A stretch of DNA of 6,757 nucleotides from Anaerolineales bacterium. Lineage in GTDB: Bacteria; Chloroflexota; Anaerolineae; Anaerolineales; DRMV01. The notes under the pieces were generated by a model that saw only the letters and a list, made by a program, of their open reading frames with translations, had not been told where the DNA came from and did not search any database. Position numbers and translations under genes: made by a program. The stretch covers positions 1 to 6,757 of the forward strand of contig JALXBY010000124.1 of assembly GCA_026991215.1 (NCBI GenBank). Reading direction: 5' to 3'. This document shows positions 1-5,767 of this stretch, in pieces (position 1 is the first letter of the stretch; each line of letters opens with the position of its first letter).

Positions 1-1
1 G

Positions 2-433
2 TCCGAAGAACAGTTCATGCGCACCTACCGCCTGCTGGAAGAACTGCGGCTGGACGTGGTGCACATCGCCCGCTATTCCGAGCGGCCCGGCACGGTCGCG
101 GCCCGCTTCATGAAGGACGACGTGCCCGAAGAGGAGAAATGGCGGCGCTTCCGGATGCTGGAGAAACTTCAGGAGCGCATCGCCGCGGAAATCAACGCCC
201 GGTATCTGGGCGAGACCGTGGAGGTCCTCTTCGAAGAAAAGGTCAAGGGCCGCTGGAAGGGGCGCACCCCCCAGAACAAACTGGTCTTCGTGGATAGCGA
301 CGAAGACCTGCGGGGTCAGATCCGGCCCGTCCTCATCACCTGGACGGGACCCTGGAGCATGGTGGGCCGCCTGGCCGACCAGGTGGTCACGCCCCAGACC
401 CTCCTGGTCCGCACCCTGAGCGTGGCCGGCTGA
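2..433 (+). CDS. miaB: tRNA-2-methylthio-N6-dimethylallyladenosine synthase MiaB, C-terminal part (5' truncated by window edge)
   Basis: This is the last 143 residues of a radical-SAM methylthiotransferase; the frame is open to the left edge. Full-length MiaB converts N6-isopentenyladenosine at position 37 of tRNAs reading UNN codons to its 2-methylthio form, using two Fe-S clusters. The N-terminal cluster domain and the CxxxCxxC radical-SAM motif lie outside the window. What is visible is the end of the radical-SAM barrel (SEEQF near residue 1, then YSERPGT at about 25-31, matching the conserved YSPRPGT segment) and the DDVP segment near 39-42. A C-terminal TRAM RNA-binding domain follows (about 67-125) with the typical KGRWKGRTPQNKLVF signature and the TGPWSMVG close. 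Methylthiotransferases of the RimO and MtaB types are alternatives; the GRT-x-x-NK-x-V pattern and the ending favour MiaB. It converges on the gene ending at 479 with only 45 bases between the stops. Confidence 0.9.
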   Translation, partial: SEEQFMRTYRLLEELRLDVVHIARYSERPGTVAARFMKDDVPEEEKWRRFRMLEKLQERIAAEINARYLGETVEVLFEEKVKGRWKGRTPQNKLVFVDSDEDLRGQIRPVLITWTGPWSMVGRLADQVVTPQTLLVRTLSVAG

Positions 434-481
434 CCGCCGACGGCCGACCGCCGTCTGCTGTCTGCCGATTGCTGTCTACTA
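433..481. repeat. Degenerate 7-bp tandem repeat between convergent stop codons
   Basis: From the last base of the miaB stop codon to the complement of the opposing gene's stop codon, the DNA can be cut into seven consecutive heptamers: ACCGCCG, ACGGCCG, ACCGCCG, TCTGCTG, TCTGCCG, ATTGCTG, TCTACTA. An eighth (ACTGTTT) is weakly similar and lies inside the opposing gene. The rough consensus is WCNGCYG. Two copies are identical (433-439 and 447-453) and the others drift, as expected of an old slippage-expanded or dispersed intergenic repeat. I see no strong hairpin followed by a T tract, so it is not an obvious terminator. Its role is unknown. Confidence 0.55.
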
Positions 482-2089
482 ACTGTTTTCCACAAAGTAC
501 CCCATCTCCCACAGAACCTGGCGAAAGCGGGCTTCCTGTTCCCCCCGGATGAGGACTTCCTCCTCCGAAAGCACCCGGAGGATGTCCTTGCCCAGGGGGG
601 AACGTTGCAACGCGTGCAGGGCCGCGGGTTCCGGGAGCCGGAGCACCCGCCAGGTTTCGAGACGGGCCACTTTGCCCTGGCTCCAGCGTTCCAGGGCCAG
701 GCGCACGGGTTTTGGTACCCCCGGCGCGGCCTTGTACAGCACCCGCAGCAGGCGCTCCACCGAAAGCCCCTGGGCCTGGGCCTGACGCAGCCGGTCTGGG
801 TCCAGGCGGTATACGAAGCGCATCCCCTGCCGGTCTTCCCAGGCCGTGGCCCGGGCGATTTGGTAGCGCACCACGGGCAGGGCCATGGCCGGAACCACAA
901 TGCGGCCATCCGCGCGAACCAGGACCGAATCCCGCTGGCGCGGCAGGGCAGGGGCGCGGTTCTGGAGCAGGGCCGGGGCATAGGGGGAAAGGCGGAAGGC
1001 CCGGCCCGCGGTTTCCACCACGCCGAACCAATGGAAGGGGCCAAAGACCAGGAACCGCAGCAGCGCGCCGTCCACCTGCATCCAGTCCTCGGCGGAAGCC
1101 AGCACCCGGCCCTGGTCCAGGAAGCGCCAGACGCGGCGGTGCTGGCTGCGGCTGCGGGCGAAATCCGGCGCGCGCTGGGCCACCGCGTCCAGGAAGGCCG
1201 GCCAACTCCACCAGGTCCCCACCGGGAGCCGTTGCAGCGCCCGGCGCAGCCAGTGCCGCGGCGTTTGGGGCGGGTCCGGGATGGGGTCCAGGGCCTTCCA
1301 GGGCTTCATGACCTCGATGTCGTGGAAGTCCGCGTCGAGCCAGGCCTGCCACGCGGCGAGCCAGAACTGGGGGAAAGGCCGGCGGAACAGTTGGGCCAGG
1401 GCTTCGGGCCTGGGCTGACCTTCGGCGACCAGGCCCCAGGCCTCCAAGAAGCGGAACAGCCAGGCTTCGGGGTACGCGGCGAAAAGGTGGGGTTGAATTT
1501 CCGCCCAGGGCCGCTGCTGGCGCAGGCCAGCCAGCACCGTGACCAGGTCGTAAGCCAGATAGGGCGCGGCGGGCCGCGGCTGTTCGATTTCCTCAGGCAC
1601 CGCCGGCCGGCCCAGGGGCTTTGTTTCCTCAAAAGCAACAGGCGTTTGCAAGGCGGCCTGGAGGTGTTTGCGGGCCTTCTCCTGCCACTCCAAGGGGATG
1701 TAGGCCCGTTCTTCCAGCCCCTGGCCCCCGCTGTGGAGGCCGCGGCCCACCAGGGCCCGGTACCAGAGGGCCTCCAGGGGAGAAGCCGGGCGCTCATGGG
1801 GCCGCTCGCGGGCCAGGCGGAGGGGACCCATGGGGCGCAGGGGGCCGTAGGCTTTCAGGAACGGCTCCCAGGCCATGGCACCACCATGCCGAAGCAGGTG
1901 CAGGAAGGCTTCCTGGGCGGCCTCAGGCAGGGCCCTCCACATGGCCGTGAAATCGGCCGCGAGCAGGGCCTGGGTCAGGGCCTCGGGGTCATGGGCCAGT
2001 TGTTCCGGGTTCTCCAGTCCCCAGGCCTCGGCCACGACCTGACGGAACGGCACATCCTGGTGGCTGAGGAGGAAGTGCAGGGTGTACAT
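479..2089 (-). CDS. Stand-alone XPB/Ssl2-like helicase-associated domain protein (no helicase motor)
   Basis: A 536-residue protein of unknown function. Its C-terminal third (about 387-536) resembles the XPB/Ssl2 N-terminal-like domain often annotated as Helicase_C_3: DSVLVRADGRIVVPAMALP, then a YRLDPDRLRQAQAQGLS segment, a helix ending in a W (LALERWSQGKVARLE), and a final helix pair ending EMGYF. In known architectures this domain sits beside an XPB-type superfamily 2 helicase and contacts DNA or partners. Here I find no Walker A, DEAD/DEAH box or other motor motif. The first 380 residues are rich in W, A, L and P, look helical, and match nothing I can name. The ATG at 2089 is chosen over upstream starts in the same frame because AGGAGG lies 5 bases before it, and because the upstream 94 codons overlap the dihydroorotase gene and read as low-complexity G/P/R shadow. 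It is the last gene of the - strand run, 71 bases after the dihydroorotase stop. Confidence 0.75.
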   Translation of the reverse strand: MYTLHFLLSHQDVPFRQVVAEAWGLENPEQLAHDPEALTQALLAADFTAMWRALPEAAQEAFLHLLRHGGAMAWEPFLKAYGPLRPMGPLRLARERPHERPASPLEALWYRALVGRGLHSGGQGLEERAYIPLEWQEKARKHLQAALQTPVAFEETKPLGRPAVPEEIEQPRPAAPYLAYDLVTVLAGLRQQRPWAEIQPHLFAAYPEAWLFRFLEAWGLVAEGQPRPEALAQLFRRPFPQFWLAAWQAWLDADFHDIEVMKPWKALDPIPDPPQTPRHWLRRALQRLPVGTWWSWPAFLDAVAQRAPDFARSRSQHRRVWRFLDQGRVLASAEDWMQVDGALLRFLVFGPFHWFGVVETAGRAFRLSPYAPALLQNRAPALPRQRDSVLVRADGRIVVPAMALPVVRYQIARATAWEDRQGMRFVYRLDPDRLRQAQAQGLSVERLLRVLYKAAPGVPKPVRLALERWSQGKVARLETWRVLRLPEPAALHALQRSPLGKDILRVLSEEEVLIRGEQEARFRQVLWEMGYFVENS

Positions 2090-2094
2090 CAGGC

Positions 2095-2100
2095 CCTCCT
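2095..2100 (-). promoter_or_regulatory. Shine-Dalgarno site deciding the start at 2089
   Basis: On the - strand this reads AGGAGG, 5 bases upstream of the ATG at 2089-2087. It is a near-perfect site and supports the 536-residue start over the longer in-frame opening that begins inside the dihydroorotase gene. Confidence 0.8.
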
Positions 2101-2160
2101 GAGGGGAATGCCACAAGGAACGGCTGCCCAAAGGGGCGTTTGGTTTGCGTCCTGCTGAAT

Positions 2161-3237
2161 TTATCTCCCGTTGAGGCCCTTTGCCCGCAAATCCTGGCCG
2201 AAGCCCGGCGGAACGAGGACCCGGCCTTCCTGGTAGGCCGTCTGGCCCCGCAGGACCACCCGATGCACCCGGCCCCGCACCCGAAAACCTGCGAAGGGGG
2301 ACCAATCGGCTTTGGTGCGCCAGCCCCGTTCGGGCAGTACCCAGGAGGCTTCCAGGTCCACTTCGACCCACGTGGCCGCCTGTTCGGGCAGGCGGAAGAT
2401 GCGCCGCACGTTGTGGGCCATGCGCTGCACCACGTCCTCCAGGGTGAGCCGGCTTTCATGCACCGCGGTCAGGAACAGCGGAAGCGCGGTTTCCAGGCCC
2501 GGATACCCCGGCGGCGGGTTCGGCCCGGCCTTTTCCTCCCGCGTGTGGGGCGCGTGGTCGGTGGCAAACACGTCCACCACATCGAGGTTGGCCCAGAGGG
2601 CCTCCCGGTCGGTGGCCGTGCCCAGGCGGGGCCGGACCTCGGCCCAGCCTTCCCCCAGGCGGGGGGCGTCGGCTTCGGTCAGCCAAAGGTGGTGGGGCGC
2701 GACCTCGCAGGTCACGGGCCAGCCCCGTTCTTTGGCTCCGCGAATCAGCAGGATGTCCTCCCGGTAGGCCACGTGGGCCACGTGGATGGGCCGGTCGTAC
2801 AGGCGGGCGAAGAACAGAGCCGCGGCCAGATGCACCCGTTCGGCATGGACCACCAAAGGCGCTTCCCGGGGCCAGAGGCGAAAGGCCGGGTGCCACGTCC
2901 CGTGGTCCCGCAGCCATATAGGGCCAAAGGTGCGGTTGAGATACATCTTCAACCCGGCCACCCGCGGGGCCAGTCGGGCCTGTTCAGGGCCGAAACCCGC
3001 GGTCGCGGCCAGGTACTGGGCGTAGTCGCAGCGGGCACCTGTCGCGGCCCGTTGCAGCGCGGCCTTCAGGGTTCCAGCGTCAGTGACCGGCGGCCGGGTG
3101 TTGGGCATGGCCAGCACCGCGGTGAAGCCGCCGGCCAGCGCAGCCTGGGTCGCGGTGTCCCAGTCCTCCTTGTGTTCCTGCCCCGGCTCCCGCACGTGGA
3201 CGTGGGGGTCAATCAGGCCGGGAAGGCGAAGAAGCAT
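2161..3237 (-). CDS. pyrC: Dihydroorotase, CAD-like short type
   Basis: A 358-residue zinc amidohydrolase that interconverts N-carbamoyl-L-aspartate and L-dihydroorotate, the third step of pyrimidine synthesis. The N-terminus reads RLPGLIDPHVHVREPG, giving the HxH metal ligands H12 and H14. K97 in AGLKMYLN matches the carboxylated bridging lysine, H131 in VVHAE and H155 in IHVAHVA match the remaining histidine ligands, and D227 in FATDHAPHT is the catalytic aspartate. Much of the protein matches, from memory, the dihydroorotase domain of animal CAD: KEDW, AMPNTRPP, CEVAPHHLWL, PPPGYPGLET, VPPGFGQD. The CAD-type catalytic loop is also present, with T103-F104 just after YLN. It lacks the N-terminal strand region of typical 420-residue bacterial PyrC, like the CAD domain. 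The ATG at 3237 has AGGAG 7 bases upstream, inside the restriction endonuclease gene, whose end overlaps this gene by 29 bases. All ligands are present, so it should be active rather than a pseudo-dihydroorotase. No pyrB or other pyrimidine gene is in the window. Confidence 0.93.
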   Translation of the reverse strand: MLLRLPGLIDPHVHVREPGQEHKEDWDTATQAALAGGFTAVLAMPNTRPPVTDAGTLKAALQRAATGARCDYAQYLAATAGFGPEQARLAPRVAGLKMYLNRTFGPIWLRDHGTWHPAFRLWPREAPLVVHAERVHLAAALFFARLYDRPIHVAHVAYREDILLIRGAKERGWPVTCEVAPHHLWLTEADAPRLGEGWAEVRPRLGTATDREALWANLDVVDVFATDHAPHTREEKAGPNPPPGYPGLETALPLFLTAVHESRLTLEDVVQRMAHNVRRIFRLPEQAATWVEVDLEASWVLPERGWRTKADWSPFAGFRVRGRVHRVVLRGQTAYQEGRVLVPPGFGQDLRAKGLNGR

Positions 3238-3907
3238 GACCGGACTCCTGCTGAAGGCGTTGCAGTTCTTCGCGAAGGGCCTTTATGACCTCAGGATTGG
3301 CTATCACGTGGCGGCGCCCTTCTTTCCGGGAGAAAACGACGAACACCCTGCCGCCAAACTTCCGTTCAAAGCCCTTGTGCGCCTGTTCCATCCAGGAAAG
3401 CCAGCGATGCACGTCGCTTTGCTGCATATACGTAATGGGTTTGATTTGGATGCCAATGCGCCGGGCTCCCACAGGTATCCAAAAATCAACATGATACGTC
3501 CTGTCCACTTCGTCAGGGGCTGGCTCGATTTCCACCTGCAAATGGGCGCGCAGTTGCTCATAGACGGTCTGCAATTCTCGCCGGTATCCCTCGAACGTCC
3601 GGTGGATCACCAATGTGCGGATATAGGCCACGCAATCTTCCAGGGTTACCCCCTCGACTTCCTGCCGAAGGACCTCGGAGATTTTGACGTACAGGCGCTC
3701 TCCCAAACTGTGCAGATAGGCTTCGGGGGAAAGAGGAATCTTTCGTTCTTGCAGCCATTGGGCAAGACGCTTCAGATAAGCCTGCTCCCATTCGTCCACG
3801 CTTTTTGGGGAAGCTTCGCGAATCCACTGGGCCACAGGCCCCACTTTATTCTTCTTGTTCAGGCCCCAGCGATTGGTCGCTATATTCAGGACCCACTCTT
3901 TGGCCAT
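3209..3907 (-). CDS. Type II restriction endonuclease, MjaI family
   Basis: A 232-residue protein that I recognise as an MjaI-type restriction enzyme; the family's named member cuts DNA at CTAG. Characteristic segments are EWVLNIATNRWGLNKKNKVG at residues 4-23, SPKSVDEWEQAYL at 33-45, LVIHRTFEGYRRE at 99-111, and VEIEPAPDEVDRTYHVDFWI at 125-144, followed by IGIQIKPITY. The likely PD-(D/E)xK catalytic centre is D141 with Q154-I-K156, that is, a glutamine where the second acidic residue usually sits. The C-terminal helix (INPEVIKALREELQRL-like, about 203-218) is also typical. The methyltransferase gene overlaps its start by 62 bases. The ATG at 3907 has GGAG 8 bases upstream. Its last nine residues (H224-D232) are encoded over the start of the dihydroorotase gene. 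CTAG specificity is inferred from the family, not shown. No separate controller (C-protein) gene is present. Confidence 0.85.
   Translation of the reverse strand: MAKEWVLNIATNRWGLNKKNKVGPVAQWIREASPKSVDEWEQAYLKRLAQWLQERKIPLSPEAYLHSLGERLYVKISEVLRQEVEGVTLEDCVAYIRTLVIHRTFEGYRRELQTVYEQLRAHLQVEIEPAPDEVDRTYHVDFWIPVGARRIGIQIKPITYMQQSDVHRWLSWMEQAHKGFERKFGGRVFVVFSRKEGRRHVIANPEVIKALREELQRLQQESGHASSPSRPD
3245..3249 (-). promoter_or_regulatory. Shine-Dalgarno site of the dihydroorotase gene, inside the endonuclease gene
   Basis: AGGAG on the - strand, 7 bases upstream of the ATG at 3237. It lies within the last codons of the restriction endonuclease gene, so ribosomes finishing that gene could restart here. 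Confidence 0.7.
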
Positions 3908-5138
3908 GGTGCGTTCTCCAAATCGTCAGGAACTTGTCACGCAAGCGATGGTGTTCTTCAGAGGGCCGGCCCATGCCAACTTTGAGCACGTATGTGTTGA
4001 TGAAAATACGGTTTTTCAGGTACACATAAGCCCGAACCGGCCCGTTTTGGGCTTTCTGGAGCACATCTTCGGGCTTGAGGAAGACCTGCTTGCCCCGCAA
4101 CCGGGTCTGCACATAGTGGGTAAACGCGTCCGGTTGTGTAATCTCCACCCCCAGCAACCCGACCTGCAAACCGTTTTCCAGAACCAGGCGTTCCCCTTCA
4201 AGTCCCCGGACCCGGAACAAGGTCGGCGTCCGTGAACGGGACTGTGCCGGGTCCACCAGGGGGCGGGCATCGCGAATGCGCGGCCGGTACTCCTCCACGG
4301 GCGGAAGCGAGATAGATTGCTCCCGTCGGTGCACCGTGACCTGAGGTGCGAACAAGGGACCGCCGGCCCCGCGCAATCGGTCACGTATCATGGCGACAAA
4401 GTCCGGGTGAATCTCATATCCAATCGCGTTGCGTCCTAACTGAAGCGCCTGGACCAGCGTCGTACCACTGCCCGCGAAGGGGTCCAGCACGGTTTCCCCC
4501 ACGAAGGAGAACATCCGAATCAGCCGGCGGGGGAGCTCCTCAGGGAACACGGCTTCGTGGCCCACCTGCCGCGCGCCGCCAAAGCTCCAGTGGCCGGTGA
4601 AGTAGGTTTTCCATTCCTCCTTGGTCAGGCGGGAGGCTTCTTTCTGTTCCGCCGCAACCCGCGCGCTTTTGCCCGGCTTTTTGAAGATGAGGATGAACTC
4701 GTAGTCGATTTCCACGATGCCGTTGGGGGGATAGGGATAGGACCCCATGACCACCGCGCCGCCAGTGGTGTTCATGGTGGTTCGCTTCTGCCAGATGATG
4801 GCGCCCATGTAATCAAACCCGATTTGCTCGGCCTGGGCAATGATTTCGGCATGAAGGGGGATGACCTTGTAGCGCCCGTAGACCACAGCCCGCGCGAACT
4901 GGTCGCCGATGTTGATGCAAAGCCGCCGGCCTGGTCGCAGCACCCGATACGCCTCTTTCCAGACCCGATAGAGGTCCATCAGATACTCGTGGAGGCTCTG
5001 GCCGTAGCCGATTTGCCCAGGCACGCCGTAATCCTTGATGTGCCAGTAGGGGGGCGAGGTCACGATGAGGTCCACACTGGCATCGGGCAGTTCAGGCATG
5101 GCGCGGCTGTCGGCGTGATACAGGCGTACCCAGGGCAT
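3846..5138 (-). CDS. Site-specific DNA methyltransferase (probable N4-cytosine, MjaI-type partner) with SNase-like C-terminal domain
   Basis: A 430-residue beta-class methyltransferase. The catalytic motif IV TSPPYW (27-32) precedes the S-adenosylmethionine-binding motif I DPFAGSGTT (219-227); this order defines the beta class, and the TSPPY form favours N4-methylcytosine over N6-methyladenine. The variable stretch between them (about 118-185) probably holds target recognition. Paired with the MjaI-family endonuclease just downstream, it should protect the host by methylating the same site, probably CTAG. After about residue 260 comes a charged linker and then a domain at about 304-408 resembling staphylococcal nuclease: ERLVLENGLQVGLLGVEI, LRGKQVFLKPED, AYVYLKNRIFINTYVLKVG. 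Its usual catalytic Arg and Asp/Glu in the RLxxxDTPE stretch are replaced, so nuclease activity is doubtful. The ATG at 5138 is chosen over 5255 because AAGGAG lies 9 bases upstream and because the extra 39 residues are basic and unlike the family start; MPWVRLYHADSR is a typical beginning. Its 3' end overlaps the endonuclease start by 62 bases. Confidence 0.88.
   Translation of the reverse strand: MPWVRLYHADSRAMPELPDASVDLIVTSPPYWHIKDYGVPGQIGYGQSLHEYLMDLYRVWKEAYRVLRPGRRLCINIGDQFARAVVYGRYKVIPLHAEIIAQAEQIGFDYMGAIIWQKRTTMNTTGGAVVMGSYPYPPNGIVEIDYEFILIFKKPGKSARVAAEQKEASRLTKEEWKTYFTGHWSFGGARQVGHEAVFPEELPRRLIRMFSFVGETVLDPFAGSGTTLVQALQLGRNAIGYEIHPDFVAMIRDRLRGAGGPLFAPQVTVHRREQSISLPPVEEYRPRIRDARPLVDPAQSRSRTPTLFRVRGLEGERLVLENGLQVGLLGVEITQPDAFTHYVQTRLRGKQVFLKPEDVLQKAQNGPVRAYVYLKNRIFINTYVLKVGMGRPSEEHHRLRDKFLTIWRTHHGQRVGPEYSDQSLGPEQEE
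3916..3919 (-). promoter_or_regulatory. Shine-Dalgarno site of the endonuclease gene, inside the methyltransferase gene
   Basis: GGAG on the - strand, 8 bases upstream of the ATG at 3907, within the final part of the methyltransferase gene. It is weaker than the other sites here. That would fit low endonuclease synthesis relative to methylase, although this is inference. Confidence 0.5.
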
Positions 5139-5251
5139 TTTCGGCGTCTCCTTGGGGGACTTGGGGTGCAGGGTTCCCTTCGGTCTTACCCAAATTCGTG
5201 GCCTGCGGGCCTGCGCTTTTGTGAAAGAGGCCGGCCGGGCCGCGGCGCGGG
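5139..5251 (-). other. Intergenic region between the MaoC gene and the restriction-modification pair
   Basis: At 113 bases this is the longest gap in the window and the only plausible place for a private promoter of the restriction-modification genes. It starts with a very GC-rich block (about 5230-5250, containing the palindrome GGCCGGCC) followed on the - strand by CTCTTT, and then holds two copies of GCAGGCC. I see no pair of boxes close enough to the sigma-70 consensus to call a promoter, and no clear terminator. Confidence 0.4.
5148..5153 (-). promoter_or_regulatory. Shine-Dalgarno site deciding the methyltransferase start
   Basis: AAGGAG on the - strand, 9 bases upstream of the ATG at 5138. 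It supports the 430-residue form. The in-frame ATG at 5255 instead sits on the end of the MaoC gene. Confidence 0.65.
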
Positions 5252-5713
5252 TCAACCTTCCTCCTTGGGCCGCTTCAGGAACATCACCACCCGCTCGAAC
5301 TCCACCACTACGGTGCCGTCCTGCTTGCGGCCGATGTGCTTGAGCCGCACGATGCCCGCATTGGGCCGCGAGCGGGATTCCCGCTTCTCCAGCACGATGG
5401 TTTCCACATAGAGGGTATCGCCGTGGAACATGGGGTTGGGGTGTCGCACGTTCTCATACCCCAGGTTGGCGATGATGGTGCCTTCGGTGAGGTCGGGCAC
5501 GGTGAGGCCGGTGGCCAGGGCTAAGGTCAGCAGGCCGTTGACGATGCGCCGTCCGAAGATGCTGCGCTGGGCGAAGTCCTCGTTGAGGTGCAGGGGCTGG
5601 GTGTTCATGGTGATGGCGCAGAACAGGGTGTTGTCGGCTTCGGTGATGGTCCGGCCCAGGGGATGGCGGATGCGCATCCCAACTTCCAGGTCCTCGTAGT
5701 ACTTGCCGGGCAT
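5252..5713 (-). CDS. MaoC-family (hot-dog fold) hydratase/dehydratase
   Basis: A 153-residue single hot-dog-fold protein of the MaoC/R-specific enoyl-CoA hydratase superfamily, whose members hydrate or dehydrate acyl-CoA thioesters. The start YYEDLEVGMRI, then RTITEADNTLFCAITMNTQPLHLNEDFA (residues 21-48), FGRRIVNG (53-60) and the later PMFHGDTLYVE (94-104) are typical. In the classic hydratase-2 motif the catalytic pair is Asp and His in GDxNPxH. Here the corresponding stretch is MNTQPLH, keeping the His (H42) but with Asn (N37) where the Asp is expected. That form occurs in a MaoC subgroup seen in carboxylic-acid CoA pathways, so the substrate cannot be assigned. The length is normal for single-domain members. 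The ATG at 5713 is preceded by GGAGG at 6 bases. It lies 54 bases downstream of the HEAT-repeat gene and 113 bases upstream of the methyltransferase. Confidence 0.85.
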   Translation of the reverse strand: MPGKYYEDLEVGMRIRHPLGRTITEADNTLFCAITMNTQPLHLNEDFAQRSIFGRRIVNGLLTLALATGLTVPDLTEGTIIANLGYENVRHPNPMFHGDTLYVETIVLEKRESRSRPNAGIVRLKHIGRKQDGTVVVEFERVVMFLKRPKEEG

Positions 5714-5743
5714 GGTGACCCTCCAGCATGGGAGTGATGGCGT

Positions 5744-5759
5744 GAAGGGGAAGCCCTTC
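5744..5759 (-). other. Small inverted repeat between the HEAT-repeat and MaoC genes
   Basis: On the - strand GAAGGG, a CTTC loop, then CCCTTC: a 6-base perfect stem starting 9 bases after the HEAT-repeat stop codon. No T tract follows, so as an intrinsic terminator it would be weak; it may simply be chance in a 54-base gap. Confidence 0.3.
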
Positions 5760-5767
5760 TGCTCCTC

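Noticed and set aside
605..2158. Long + strand open frame of 517 codons opposite the XPB-like gene
   Set aside because: It is antisense to a gene with a good ribosome site and a recognisable domain; the translation is rich in G, P, Q and R with no family motif, as expected of an antisense frame in GC-rich DNA.
2140..3288. + strand open frame of 382 codons opposite the dihydroorotase
   Set aside because: It mirrors a strongly conserved dihydroorotase and shows no motif of its own.
5139..5251. Sigma-70 promoter for the restriction-modification pair
   Set aside because: Weak matches such as TTTCAC and GAATTT are present on the - strand, but no well-spaced pair of boxes is convincing.
5139..5255. 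N-terminal extension of the methyltransferase to the ATG at 5255
   Set aside because: The 39 extra residues are basic and unlike the family start, and there is a better ribosome site before 5138.
4557..5411. + strand open frame of 284 codons opposite the methyltransferase and MaoC genes
   Set aside because: It spans two recognised - strand genes and the gap between them, with no ribosome site or family resemblance noticed.
5744..5759. Intrinsic terminator after the HEAT-repeat gene
   Set aside because: There is a 6-base stem but no following T tract; kept only as a small inverted repeat.
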